Source: Acidobacteriota bacterium
GTDB taxonomy: Bacteria > Acidobacteriota > Terriglobia > Bryobacterales > Bryobacteraceae
DNA length: 37,449 nt
Assembly (NCBI GenBank): GCA_025350695.1
Contig: JANXXI010000094.1
Coordinates: forward strand, 1-37,449
Direction: 5' to 3'
Notes under the pieces: generated by a model
Databases searched by the model: none
Seen by the model: only the letters and a program-made list of their open reading frames with translations
What the model was told of the DNA's origin: nothing
Shown: one piece after another, positions 15,626 through 24,970 of the stretch
Layout: each line of letters begins with the position of its first letter
Numbering within the stretch: position 1 is the first letter of the stretch
Program-made: the position numbers and the translations under genes

Positions 15626-18478
15626 CTACCGAACTACCTTAATTCGGTGGAAGTCGGCTCTTGCGGCTCCATCCGTCAAGAACATCCGTAGCTCATACTG
15701 ATGCAGAGTCACCCCAAAGGTCGTCTCGCCTGTAGTTCCAGCGCCTAACGGTTTCCTTGCGATCAATACTCCATCCCCGGTATACAGTCCAATCCAGGAA
15801 TCCACAGCTCGATCCTCCGGCGCAGTCCATTTCGCCACAACCGGCTCACCGGGCCTTGGCGCAACTGAATTCAGAGTCGCTGGGACCCACCCTCCTAGGA
15901 CAAACGCCGGGTTGCTCCACTGCACGGCCTCCTGGGCGGTTAACTGCCTTGCGAATGGGGCGCGCTTGCTGATGTCCACGGGAGAACCTTTTAGGTCTGT
16001 GGATCTGTATTCCCAAAACTGAACATTGGGGGCGGTGGTGGCGTTGTTGAGCAGCCAGCCTTCGGGAATAATGTGCGGGCCCATGACGCAGTTAATGTAT
16101 GCCACCTGACTGTAAGGAAATACCGTTGGATCAATGCGGGCCAGATACATGCCAGTTACTCCGTCAGGCGCGGTTAGCTTTGAATTCAAGAACACATAGC
16201 CGTTCTGCCCTTGCGTGTTGCGGATTTGGGTATAGTAGCCGCCTGAACTGGTCCCCTTTAACTCACTGTTCTGAATGAGCACCGTGCCGATGCCCCACAT
16301 GAAGTCCACGTCGCCTTCAATGTAGCTGTCGCTTACCATCGCTTGGCCCTGCAGCAGCAAAGTGTCTTGAAAGCTTTTCAGATTTACGCGATTCAGTAAG
16401 ATGCGCCGATTGTTGCCGCGAAATGCCTCGGCTTGTGATCCACCTTTCGGCGTGGTGTTCCACAGTGTGAGCGAGTCAAGGACGAAATCGGTGGCATCCA
16501 CACCAAACATGGCCCTGTTGTTGCCCTGGTTCAGATTGGCGTTATTCGGATATTGAATCACGGTTTTGTCGCGATCATAGCCGTTCACGGTTATGAAGGG
16601 CTTGTTTGAGTTTACGTAGTTGATTTCGTTGTAAATTCCGGGAAGTACAGTTACGAAGAATGGATTGGCGCTATTAGTTGGCGCAAAGTCAATTCCACCC
16701 TGCACAGTGCAGAAATCACCGCTATCATCGGTCGAGATGATAACCGAGGAAACACCGGCGGTTGGGCCCTTCACACGTGTGCGGAACGTCCAGGTTCCGG
16801 CGTCGGCAAAGCCAGTCCAAGGAGCTCCATCCGGATCCACAATCACTCCTGGTTCAACGATCACCGAATAGCGGTCGTTGAAGGGGAGTTGCTGATGCAG
16901 ATAAATATTGACGCGGTTGCCAGTTATTATGATGGGGTAGTAGACATATGATGTCCCACCAATCACCTTGGTTTGTGGATTGGCGGACATGTCGATAGTA
17001 TCCACTGGCTGGCCGCCGGAATCGAGGACACGGATCCGTCCGGTTTTTCCGATCGAGGGTGTGCGGTCAAAGTCAATTGTAAGTGGAGTGTCGGTACAGA
17101 TGGATGGATAATTGGGCCAAGGGTTGACGCTGGTCGCGTACATGGGCGATGTAACTAACAGGGTTGCTTTGGCGCTGGCCGTGCTCCCGCTTGAGTTACT
17201 AACCACGACGTTGTAAGACGCCGAATCGGCGATTGTCAGGTTGGAAAATTGCAGAACGGCTGTCTTAATATTCGGCAGTAGCGCGCCATTCTTGAACCAT
17301 TGATAGACCAGGCCGCTGCCGCTGGCCTCCACGGCAAGGCTCGCGAATTGACCAATAGTGCCGGTTGTGTTGCCTGGTTGCCGCGTGATTGCGGGTGCGG
17401 GTGGAACGGGCGTGACGCTCACTTCCAGAATTACAGGATCGCTAACGGTTTTGCCGCCTGAGTTGGAAACCACGGTCGTGTACGTTCCGGCATCGCTCAA
17501 CTGCACCTTGTCCAGAACCAAGATGGCTGTCTTCGCGGAGTCATTTCCACCAATGTCCTTACCGTCTTTTTGCCACTGATAGGAGATGGCGCTGCCTGAG
17601 GCGGCGATGGCCATGGTTACGCTGGAACCCACTTGCAGGGTCAGCGCCGAAGGCTGCGGCTGCGCGGTGATTGCCGGCGGCGCCGGGTTGTATTGCACCA
17701 ACAGCCGGGTGAATGTCATCTTGCTTGCGAAATTCGTGCCGGCCACACGGAAGGCGAAGGAATCGAAGGTGGTGTTGGGGGCGGGGTTTGATTCCACGCC
17801 TGAGTAACTAAGTCCGGTAAGCTTGCCACCGCTAACTTCGGCCGTCAAGCGGGTGGTTGTGGCGGTCAACCGTTCAATTGTGTAAGTTAGCGTGTAGGGC
17901 GTGTTATCGGTTAATGCTTGCCGATCGGCAGCTCCTGTTCCTTGAATGGTTCCGAAATCGGCAAAGTTGTTAAACATGTTGGCATTGCCTAGTGCGACGC
18001 GGCGACCGAGCACCATCGGGCCGCCTTGGCCACTGGCGAAGAATTGCAATCCATAGCCGGTATCGTTGATGAACGTTGCATCGTTATGCCCGCCGCCCAG
18101 ATTCGTGGTGTTGCGCGTACCAAGCGAATCGAGAACGCCCCAACGGATATCCTGGCCGTTTGCAAGAAAACCGGTCAGGGAAAAGGTAACAGCAACGGTG
18201 AGTTTGTCGCCTGCGCCTAGAGACACTGGCGAACCAGCTTTCGTGAAGAAAGCCCAAACCGCTTCCGAAGATGCCCCGGCGGGAGACATGTCAAGCGTAA
18301 CCGATCCAGGCGAGTCGGTGCGAATGTTGTTGGTGCGGCCATTGAAAAGCCACGCGGAGTTGTTTTCCAGATCCTGATTCTGGCTGTTGCCGTCTGCGAA
18401 CTTATCGTCCAAAATAATTGTGCCGGACTGCCCGTTTAGGGACAAAATCAGGATCACGGAAAGAAATAGGCTCTTCAT
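15626..18478 (-). CDS. multidomain secreted pectinesterase with Ig-like repeats
   Basis: Pectin methylesterase (CE8) removes methyl groups from homogalacturonan. Of 950 residues, 1-17 are a signal peptide. About 20-265 are a beta-rich lectin-like region. Two Ig-like domains follow (about 269-355 and 362-442, each with YQW and a D(S)AGTY/DSASY-type turn). Then come an SbsA-like Ig region (about 445-566), the catalytic parallel beta-helix (about 577-865) and a C-terminal beta-sandwich. Active-site pattern: SFQDTLLLQG with Gln704 and Asp705, IEGDVDFMWG with Asp725, Gln682, and Arg781. The two aspartates are 20 residues apart, matching the acid/base and nucleophile pair of known enzymes. The usual LGRPW reads LARID, so the substrate-stacking Trp is absent. 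The IIPEGW motif is kept. It lies 41 bases behind the TonB-receptor gene. Confidence 0.9.
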   Translation of the reverse strand: MKSLFLSVILILSLNGQSGTIILDDKFADGNSQNQDLENNSAWLFNGRTNNIRTDSPGSVTLDMSPAGASSEAVWAFFTKAGSPVSLGAGDKLTVAVTFSLTGFLANGQDIRWGVLDSLGTRNTTNLGGGHNDATFINDTGYGLQFFASGQGGPMVLGRRVALGNANMFNNFADFGTIQGTGAADRQALTDNTPYTLTYTIERLTATTTRLTAEVSGGKLTGLSYSGVESNPAPNTTFDSFAFRVAGTNFASKMTFTRLLVQYNPAPPAITAQPQPSALTLQVGSSVTMAIAASGSAISYQWQKDGKDIGGNDSAKTAILVLDKVQLSDAGTYTTVVSNSGGKTVSDPVILEVSVTPVPPAPAITRQPGNTTGTIGQFASLAVEASGSGLVYQWFKNGALLPNIKTAVLQFSNLTIADSASYNVVVSNSSGSTASAKATLLVTSPMYATSVNPWPNYPSICTDTPLTIDFDRTPSIGKTGRIRVLDSGGQPVDTIDMSANPQTKVIGGTSYVYYPIIITGNRVNIYLHQQLPFNDRYSVIVEPGVIVDPDGAPWTGFADAGTWTFRTRVKGPTAGVSSVIISTDDSGDFCTVQGGIDFAPTNSANPFFVTVLPGIYNEINYVNSNKPFITVNGYDRDKTVIQYPNNANLNQGNNRAMFGVDATDFVLDSLTLWNTTPKGGSQAEAFRGNNRRILLNRVNLKSFQDTLLLQGQAMVSDSYIEGDVDFMWGIGTVLIQNSELKGTSSGGYYTQIRNTQGQNGYVFLNSKLTAPDGVTGMYLARIDPTVFPYSQVAYINCVMGPHIIPEGWLLNNATTAPNVQFWEYRSTDLKGSPVDISKRAPFARQLTAQEAVQWSNPAFVLGGWVPATLNSVAPRPGEPVVAKWTAPEDRAVDSWIGLYTGDGVLIARKPLGAGTTGETTFGVTLHQYELRMFLTDGAARADFHRIKVVR

Positions 18479-18519
18479 CGCCTACTTACACTATCAGAAA
18501 GCGCTCGCAAGTTACTCGA

Positions 18520-21500
18520 CTAAAATTGAACCTTGAAAATGATCAATAGATTTGCGTTAGATGTCCCGATGTCGGAAAACGAACCACGAGTTCCAGTCAT
18601 TTTGGCGAAGGATAGGGGACTGTTGCGATCGTACGTTGAGCTGGGATTCGTGAACTGCGGTTGCTTGAACGGGAAGTTGTTCGCGTCCATACGCACTTGG
18701 GCGCGCAGGCGTTCCGTAATGTGGAACCACTTCGCTAGCGAAAGCTGCGTCCAATTCAGGCCGGGTCCAATAAATGTGTTACGGCCAAGTGTGCCTGGTG
18801 TGAAAGCCGCTGGATAGGCGAACGACGAATAGTTCAAGTAGGGGTTCTGCGCGGAAGTTGGGAAACGATTTGGTCCCAGCGCCCAATCGGGGGCATAGGC
18901 GGCGTCGTTGGAAGTAAGAATATCGGGGCGCGTTCCTCCGGGCAAATACCGATTAGGACTGTTGGCGAAACCAACGGTAAAGGGCAGGCCGGACTGCAGC
19001 GTTTGGGTCCAGGTCAACTCCCATCCACCGATTGCAAGATCGGCCACACGGCTTTGGTTGATCCACTTGCGGTTCTTGCCGAACGGTAATTCGTAGCTCA
19101 TCACGTTCACAAAGCGGTGCGTGATGTTGTAAGAAGCCAAGCCTTTCTCAAGGCGGCGGTTGTAATAGGTAATGCCACCCGCTCCCGTTTCGCCTTCGTT
19201 CTCGGTAATCGTTTTTCCGAACGTATAGAAGCTGTTTAGGCTCAACCCGGCGGAGTAGCGCTTCTCAACGCGCACCGTACCCGAATGATAGGAGTTATGT
19301 CCGAAATTTGAAATCAAATTCACCGAACCAAACTGCGTGTAAGGCTTGTAATTCTGCGTTGCCGTGAAAATCGTATTCAGCACAGCCGGATCTTTTGAGG
19401 TGTTGAGCGGAATCTGGTTGATGTCCCAGTTGTTGATCAGGCCCACGCCAGATTGCCCTTGATACATCGTCTCCATAACCCAGCCTGGCTTAAAGCTCCA
19501 CTGCAAACCACCAGACCAGCTCATCACGTAAGGCATCCGCAACTTTGGATCAAACCAGCCAGCCGAACGGCCTGAGTAGTTCGTTCCAACAAACGGCACG
19601 GAACCATCGGGCTGCACGTTGAACTTGATTGGCGGAGGACCTTGCGACAGCCGGAAGGCCGGGTTCGGATCGCCGACCGGAGACTGAACCGTGGCCGTTG
19701 CCAGGTATTCCTGATACATGATGTTGGTGGCCGTTGCGAAAATGTCCTGATGAATTAATCCGAAGGACGAGCGAAAAACCCAGTTTGGCTTGAAATTATA
19801 AGCCAAGCCAACGCGCGGACCGAAATTATTCCAGTCGCCACGGGCGAGGGCGCCCTTAGGATGGACAATGGCTCCGGCTAGGCCCGTCAGCGGATCCTTC
19901 GCCGTGGGATCGAATTGCGCTTGCTGACCGTACTTAGTCTTAAACGGAGTTTCATAAGACCAACGCAAACCAAGGTTAATGGTCAACTTTCGCATCGGCT
20001 TCCAGTCATCTTGAATGTAGGCTTGATGCGAATACCAGCGGGGCAACCAACTGGCAAATTCTTGTGTGTAAGTGGCGCTTGAAACTGTACCCAACAGGAA
20101 TGACGCAAAGGGGATTCCCGTGTTGGGGGTGAACGGCAGATCGGTGCCGCCGAAATTGTAGGATCCGCCAGGTAAAGCTCCGGCCGTACCGTTATAGCGG
20201 GTTCGGATCAGTTCATAGCCGACCTTCAGGGTGTGCTTGCCGGCGCTCCGTGTGACGTTATCCTGGAAAGTGAAATCCTCGCCAACATTTTGGAAACTAG
20301 GCAAGCCCGCAAGGCCATAGCCGATGTTGAAGTTGGGGAAAGTTCCACCATCCGAGTTAGGAATGCCGAATTTTTGAGCCCAACCTTGATCCTTAGTTAG
20401 TGCCGTTTCATAACGGGCTCGGCGATTGTAGCCCATCCGGTATTCATTACTCATGGTTGGGCTGATGATGTACATGTCGGAAAAGGCGATGTTGATGTGT
20501 TCCACGGGCGCGTTCTGCGCGTTGGGATCGATATCGAGCCAGGCGAACTGAGCCTGATGATCGCCCTTCCATGCGCGATGGTGGGCTTGCGAATAGCGTC
20601 CGAAAATCTTGTGGTTGGACGAGAATTGATGGTCAATCTTCTCATCCCAGCGAATGCGCCGGATCTGCTTGATCTGGTTCGCCACTAGATTTTCGGTAGG
20701 GCCCGTAGCGGAAGCAATGCCCGCCTGATTGCCGACGGTAAAGGGTTTCTGCGCGAGAAATTTTAGCACGGCGGGATCGAACAAGTTTTTGGGAATACTG
20801 TTCCCCGGGAACGGATCGCGCGTGTAAGTAGCTCCGGTTTGCCGCGTAGTGTAAGGGTTGTAGATAGGCCTTGGGGCGATGCCGCTTCCTTTGAAGGTAA
20901 AGTCGCCGTCATACATTTCCGCGGTTGGAACTGTTGTGCGGGCGCTGGATGTCCCGGCGTTTTCAAAATGCTGTTCCCAGCCGGACAGCCAGAAAGTACG
21001 ATTTTTCCCATTGTATAGTTTGGGAATAATGACCGGACCGCTGAATAAGAAAGAAGTTTCGTGATATGTGAAGGGATTGGTTCGAGGCAATTGCTCCAGG
21101 TAATTACGATGCACCATTGTCTGGCCGATGTGGCGGTTTTCCGCTGAGCCGTGAAATTGATTTGCGCCGCTCTTGAAGACGATAGACATGAGTCCACCTG
21201 CCGCGTGTCCGTATTCCGCCGGAGTGCCGGTTGTGTGCACCTTCACTTCTTCAAAGGCGTCTTGTGTGGTGGAGATTTGTTCGTTGGTGCCGCCAATATT
21301 ACCAATGCCCGGCTCTTTGCCGTTGATACCGTCCACCGTATAGCCGATGGACCGCGCCCTTTGGCCAAGGACGTGGTAACCATCAACAGGCTGCGTTCCA
21401 GGATAGTAATAGGTCATGCGGATGGCCCGCTTCTGGCTGACGGGAATTTTCAAGAGTTGATCGCCGGAAAGCACTTGCCCGGCGGCGGCGGTTTCTGTTT

Positions 21501-21882
21501 CCAGCAACAATGCCGAACCTTCCACTTTTACGCTTTCCGTCACCGCGCCAACTTCCAAGGCAACATCGATACGGGGAATTTCACCTGTGCGGATCTGAAT
21601 GCCGTCGTGCTGGTGCTTCTTGAAGCCCGCAGTCTCAATTGTCAGCCGGTAGGTTCCCGGCGTGAGATAAGGAACGTAGTAAGCACCTTCAGCCGAAGTT
21701 ACGGACTCCGAACGAAATGCCGTATCGGCGTTCAGGACTATTACTTTGGCCCCGGCGACGATAGCTCCAGTTGAATCGGTAACTGTTCCCACTAACGTTC
21801 CGGTGCCGGCGGTTTGCGCCATTAAAGACACGGCGGAAAATAAGACTGACGCGCAACACGCGAATAAATTGCGTTCCAACAT
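18520..21882 (-). CDS. Oar-like TonB-dependent receptor with carboxypeptidase-regulatory domain
   Basis: A 1120-residue outer-membrane protein. Signal peptide at about 1-22, then a carboxypeptidase-regulatory Ig-like domain (about 25-110: LVGTVTDSTGAIVAGAKVIV, YVPYLTPGTYRLTIETAGFKK). A plug region follows (VDGINGKEPGIGNIGGTNEQ, then VKVHTTGTPAEYGHAAGG). The remaining 900 or so residues are long barrel strands rich in aromatic residues and ending in Phe (LLIIFKVQF). This is the Oar/SusC-like layout expanded in Acidobacteriota, used for TonB-powered import of large substrates. The frame also allows a TTG one codon earlier. The ATG at 21882 is chosen because AGGAGG (21888-21893) is five bases upstream. 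It is the promoter-proximal gene of the operon with the pectinesterase, DUF1553 and DUF1501 genes, suggesting uptake of pectin fragments; the ligand is inferred. Confidence 0.92.
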   Translation of the reverse strand: MLERNLFACCASVLFSAVSLMAQTAGTGTLVGTVTDSTGAIVAGAKVIVLNADTAFRSESVTSAEGAYYVPYLTPGTYRLTIETAGFKKHQHDGIQIRTGEIPRIDVALEVGAVTESVKVEGSALLLETETAAAGQVLSGDQLLKIPVSQKRAIRMTYYYPGTQPVDGYHVLGQRARSIGYTVDGINGKEPGIGNIGGTNEQISTTQDAFEEVKVHTTGTPAEYGHAAGGLMSIVFKSGANQFHGSAENRHIGQTMVHRNYLEQLPRTNPFTYHETSFLFSGPVIIPKLYNGKNRTFWLSGWEQHFENAGTSSARTTVPTAEMYDGDFTFKGSGIAPRPIYNPYTTRQTGATYTRDPFPGNSIPKNLFDPAVLKFLAQKPFTVGNQAGIASATGPTENLVANQIKQIRRIRWDEKIDHQFSSNHKIFGRYSQAHHRAWKGDHQAQFAWLDIDPNAQNAPVEHINIAFSDMYIISPTMSNEYRMGYNRRARYETALTKDQGWAQKFGIPNSDGGTFPNFNIGYGLAGLPSFQNVGEDFTFQDNVTRSAGKHTLKVGYELIRTRYNGTAGALPGGSYNFGGTDLPFTPNTGIPFASFLLGTVSSATYTQEFASWLPRWYSHQAYIQDDWKPMRKLTINLGLRWSYETPFKTKYGQQAQFDPTAKDPLTGLAGAIVHPKGALARGDWNNFGPRVGLAYNFKPNWVFRSSFGLIHQDIFATATNIMYQEYLATATVQSPVGDPNPAFRLSQGPPPIKFNVQPDGSVPFVGTNYSGRSAGWFDPKLRMPYVMSWSGGLQWSFKPGWVMETMYQGQSGVGLINNWDINQIPLNTSKDPAVLNTIFTATQNYKPYTQFGSVNLISNFGHNSYHSGTVRVEKRYSAGLSLNSFYTFGKTITENEGETGAGGITYYNRRLEKGLASYNITHRFVNVMSYELPFGKNRKWINQSRVADLAIGGWELTWTQTLQSGLPFTVGFANSPNRYLPGGTRPDILTSNDAAYAPDWALGPNRFPTSAQNPYLNYSSFAYPAAFTPGTLGRNTFIGPGLNWTQLSLAKWFHITERLRAQVRMDANNFPFKQPQFTNPSSTYDRNSPLSFAKMTGTRGSFSDIGTSNANLLIIFKVQF

Positions 21883-21887
21883 CAACC

Positions 21888-21893
21888 CCTCCT
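21888..21893 (-). promoter_or_regulatory. ribosome-binding site of the TonB-dependent receptor gene
   Basis: AGGAGG on the minus strand, five bases before the ATG at 21882 and only two before the alternative TTG, so it supports the ATG. Further upstream a perfect TTGACA lies at 21976-21971, but no TATAAT-like box sits at normal spacing, so no promoter is called. Confidence 0.7.
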
Positions 21894-22023
21894 GACGTAG
21901 GATAAATCCCCTTGGCTGTCACAAAGCCAGTAAACGGAATGTGCTTAGACTTTCATGGATGTAGGATAATTGTCAAGCCCTGGAGAAACGCACAGGCACT
22001 GGATCGCGTCATAATGGGAGCGA

Positions 22024-22833
22024 ATGCTATGTAGTCGACTCTTCTTATTGGCCGTGAGCGCGCCGTTGTTGCCGGCTCAGCAACCAACGCCGCTCGACCG
22101 CGCCTATCGTCAGATGTACAACCTCGACTTCAACGGTGCGCATAAGACTATTGCTGAATATGCCAAGGTCGCCCCAGACGATCCTCTCGGCCCGGCATCG
22201 GACGCCGCCGCCTACCTCTTCACCGAATTCGACCGCCTTCACATCTTGCAGGGCGAGTTCTTCACACACGATGAGAATTTCCGAACTCAACAGAAATTGT
22301 CCCCCGATCCCAAGACCATAGCCGCTTTCCAGAGTCAAATAGCACAGGCTGAAAGTCTGGCGGAAAAGGCGCTTGGGAAAAACGGGAACGACACCAACGC
22401 TCTGTTCGCCAAGGCTCTTGCGCTGGGTCTCCGTTCCGATTACGAAGGACTGGTCGAAAAAAAGTATATGAGTTCCCTGGCCAACACTAAGGCCGGCCGT
22501 TTTACCGCCGAAAAACTCCTTTCGATTGACCCCAACTATCACGATGCCTGGTTGGCGATCGGTGTCGAAAACTACATGCTAAGCCTGAAACCGATGGCGG
22601 TTCGGTGGCTGCTGCGCATGGCAGGTAATCAGACTGATCGCGTCGCAGGTGTGGAAAAGCTGAAAATCACAGCCGAGAAAGGCCGCTACTTGCGCCCCTT
22701 TGCACGCCTTCTGATCGCCGTGGCCGCTTTGCGGGAGCGAGATATCCCGCGCGCTAAACAACTCTTGAAAGAATTGCGGGATGAATTTCCCGGCAACCAT
22801 CTGTACGCCTCCGAACTGGCTCGTCTAAAATAA
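22024..22833 (+). CDS. secreted TPR-like protein
   Basis: A 269-residue protein with a signal peptide (MLCSRLFLLAVSAPLLPAQQ, cut near residue 18). The rest is all-helical with TPR-type repeats: AYRQMYNLDFNGAHKTIAEY pairs helices around a small-residue pattern, KALALGLRSDYEGLVEK is a second pair, and IPRAKQLLKELRDEFPGNHL is a typical TPR end. TPR domains bind other proteins; no catalytic motif is present. The start has GGAG a few bases upstream. Its stop is only 9 bases before the type III polyketide synthase ATG, so it is probably the first gene of that cluster, perhaps a scaffold or a periplasmic partner of the YceI-like protein; this is inference. Confidence 0.75.
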   Translation: MLCSRLFLLAVSAPLLPAQQPTPLDRAYRQMYNLDFNGAHKTIAEYAKVAPDDPLGPASDAAAYLFTEFDRLHILQGEFFTHDENFRTQQKLSPDPKTIAAFQSQIAQAESLAEKALGKNGNDTNALFAKALALGLRSDYEGLVEKKYMSSLANTKAGRFTAEKLLSIDPNYHDAWLAIGVENYMLSLKPMAVRWLLRMAGNQTDRVAGVEKLKITAEKGRYLRPFARLLIAVAALRERDIPRAKQLLKELRDEFPGNHLYASELARLK

Positions 22834-22842
22834 TCAACCATC

Positions 22843-23892
22843 ATGAAAATCGCCAGCGCTTCTAGCGCTCTTCCCAAGAATCAATACGACCAACGCGTGC
22901 TCTTAAATGCGCTCAAGGCGTACTGGGGCTCGCGGCTCGATAACCCGGACTTCATTGAACGGCTCCACCAACGCGTCGGCGTTGATACCCGCTACCTTGC
23001 GTTGCCTCTTGAACAGTATTACGGCATCACTACGTGGGGCAAGGCGAATAACCACTGGATTGACGCCGCCCTCGACCTGGGAGAACAGGCGTTGACCCTG
23101 GCGCTGGAACGCGCGGGGATTCCAAAAGAAAAACTGGGCGCCATCTTCTTCGTTTCCGTGACCGGCATCTGCAGCCCGTCGATTGACGCGCGCCTTGTTA
23201 ACCGCATGAAGCTGCCGGTGAATATCAAGCGCGTTCCCATCTTCGGCTTGGGTTGCGTTGCTGGGGCCGCGGGTGTGGCGCGCGCCGCCGATTATGTGAA
23301 GGCGTATCCCGATCAGGTTGCGGCAGTTCTTTCTGTTGAGCTTTGTTCGTTGACCCTGCAACATGATGATTTGTCGGTCGCCAATTTAATTTCTTCGGGC
23401 CTGTTTGGCGATGGTTGTGGAGCGGCGCTGATCGCCGGGGACCAGGTAACATGTTCCGGTCCCCGCATCGTTTCCACGCGATCGGTGTTCTATCCAGAGA
23501 CGGAACACGTAATGGGTTGGGATATTTCGGAAAAAGGTTTTCGAATTGTCCTTTCGCGCGAAGTTCCCATCGTCGTCGAACAGAACCTTGCGGGGGATGT
23601 GGATGCGTTTCTCGACTCCGAAGGTTTAAAGCGGAAAGACATTGGCAGTTGGATTCTGCACACTGGCGGACCGCGTGTTTTAGAGGCAACGGAAACGGCT
23701 CTGGGATTGGCTGAAGGATCGCTTGAGGCTTCCTGGACGTGTTTGCGTAGAACCGGGAACCTTTCTTCGGCATCTGTACTTCTGGTGCTTGAAGAAGTAA
23801 TGCAGAACCGGCGGCCGGCTGAGGGGACGTACAGCGTGATGGCGGCAATGGGACCAGGGTTTTGTTCGGAGCTGCTCTTGCTAAGGTGGTGA
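22843..23892 (+). CDS. type III polyketide synthase (chalcone-synthase-like)
   Basis: A 349-residue thiolase-fold condensing enzyme. Type III PKSs extend an acyl starter with malonyl-CoA and cyclise it to resorcinols, pyrones or related rings. The catalytic triad is intact: Cys138 in IFGLGCVAGAAG, His273 in WILHTGGPRVLEA, and Asn306 in RTGNLSSASVL. LFGDGCGAALI (187-197) and AAMGPGFCSELLLL near the end match the family. It lacks the extra C-terminal elements of KAS III and has the T3PKS HTGGPxVL form of the His motif. The small size is within the bacterial alkylpyrone/alkylresorcinol synthase range. Starter chain length cannot be read. Its stop TGA overlaps the region of the next gene's start, so expression of the flavoprotein is coupled. 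It is followed by FAD enzyme, YceI, ACP and KAS genes. Confidence 0.92.
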   Translation: MKIASASSALPKNQYDQRVLLNALKAYWGSRLDNPDFIERLHQRVGVDTRYLALPLEQYYGITTWGKANNHWIDAALDLGEQALTLALERAGIPKEKLGAIFFVSVTGICSPSIDARLVNRMKLPVNIKRVPIFGLGCVAGAAGVARAADYVKAYPDQVAAVLSVELCSLTLQHDDLSVANLISSGLFGDGCGAALIAGDQVTCSGPRIVSTRSVFYPETEHVMGWDISEKGFRIVLSREVPIVVEQNLAGDVDAFLDSEGLKRKDIGSWILHTGGPRVLEATETALGLAEGSLEASWTCLRRTGNLSSASVLLVLEEVMQNRRPAEGTYSVMAAMGPGFCSELLLLRW

Positions 23893-23895
23893 TGG

Positions 23896-24969
23896 TTGTC
23901 GTTTGAAAACACGGATGTGTTCGTCGTTGGCGGTGGCCCCGCAGGACTGGTAGCGGCGATTGCAGCACGCCGCCAAGGGGCGCGCGTCACACTAGCCGAC
24001 GGAGCGAGGCCCCCTATTGATAAGGCTTGCGGTGAAGGATTAATGCCGCAAGGAGTCCGCGCACTGGCCCGGTTAGGCATTGAACTTCCATCGGCCGATT
24101 CCCATCCCATTCAAGGTGTCGAGTTCTTCACCAGGGATCGATCCGCCGGCGCAAAGTTTTCGCAGGGCTTCGGTCTTGGCGTGCGCCGAACCAAGTTACA
24201 CAACTTTCTGTTGAAAGCCGCATCTATTTGGGGCGTGCGGCTGTTATGGAATTCTCCGGTCTCTGCCTTGGATGCCAGTTCGGCTTTTGTTGGAGACAAG
24301 CGCTTGCGGTTTGATTATTTGATCGGAGCCGACGGCGGATCTTCCACCGTGAGTAGCGCGATGGGATTTAAAGCGGCCCGGCTGCAAGACAAGCGGTTCG
24401 GCTTCCGCAGGCACTTCGCGGCGGCGCCGTGGTCTGATTGCGTGCAAGTGTATTGGGCTCCTGGGTTTCAGGTCTATGTCACTCCGGTTGGCGATGGCCA
24501 AGTGGGGGTTGCGGTGATTTCCAGAAACTCGAAATTGAGAGTAGCCCCTGCCGTTTCTTATTTTCCGAATTTGGCCCGCCGCTTGCGCGCTGCCGAGCCG
24601 ACAAGCGCCGAACGCGGATCCGCTTCCGTTTCTCGGCGTCTCCCTCGTGTAACAAGAGGCAACGTGGCTTTAGTAGGTGACGCTTCCGGTTCGCTGGACG
24701 CGATCACGGGAGATGGGCTTTCTTTGGCATTCGAGCAGGCTGAAGCTCTTGGGGACGCCTTGAGAGATGGAGACTTGTCGATATATGAAGCAGCGCATCG
24801 GCGTATTCGGCGAGTGCCCTCTCTGATGTCTTCGGCGTTATTGGCAATGGACCGGTATCCGTTGCTGAACAGCCTGGTAATGCGCGGTTTGGCCGCCAAG
24901 CCGACTATCTTTTCGCAACTCCTGAATTTTCACACTACAAGCGAACTCCCGGTTCAAAGGCTGGCTTAA
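23896..24969 (+). CDS. FAD-dependent oxidoreductase (geranylgeranyl-reductase/monooxygenase type)
   Basis: A 357-residue flavoprotein of the p-hydroxybenzoate-hydroxylase fold. The Rossmann FAD motif VFVVGGGPAGLVAA (9-22) opens it, KACGEGLMPQGV (42-53) is the second conserved patch, GADGGSS (144-150) and VALVGDASGSLDAITGDGL (257-275, the second FAD motif with Asp262) follow. The CGEG patch resembles geranylgeranyl reductases and related enzymes as much as UbiH-type hydroxylases. The start must be TTG at 23896: an in-frame stop lies two codons upstream, and no ATG gives the complete Rossmann motif. It starts 3 bases after the polyketide synthase stop. In Streptomyces srs loci a type III PKS is paired with a flavin hydroxylase (SrsC) that oxidises the resorcinol to a quinone, so a tailoring role is inferred. 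Confidence 0.85.
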   Translation: MSFENTDVFVVGGGPAGLVAAIAARRQGARVTLADGARPPIDKACGEGLMPQGVRALARLGIELPSADSHPIQGVEFFTRDRSAGAKFSQGFGLGVRRTKLHNFLLKAASIWGVRLLWNSPVSALDASSAFVGDKRLRFDYLIGADGGSSTVSSAMGFKAARLQDKRFGFRRHFAAAPWSDCVQVYWAPGFQVYVTPVGDGQVGVAVISRNSKLRVAPAVSYFPNLARRLRAAEPTSAERGSASVSRRLPRVTRGNVALVGDASGSLDAITGDGLSLAFEQAEALGDALRDGDLSIYEAAHRRIRRVPSLMSSALLAMDRYPLLNSLVMRGLAAKPTIFSQLLNFHTTSELPVQRLA

Positions 24970-24970
24970 G

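Noticed and set aside
23225-23968. 247-residue minus-strand frame opposite the polyketide synthase
   Set aside because: Shadow of a gene with an intact catalytic triad; Pro/Arg/Gln-rich translation.
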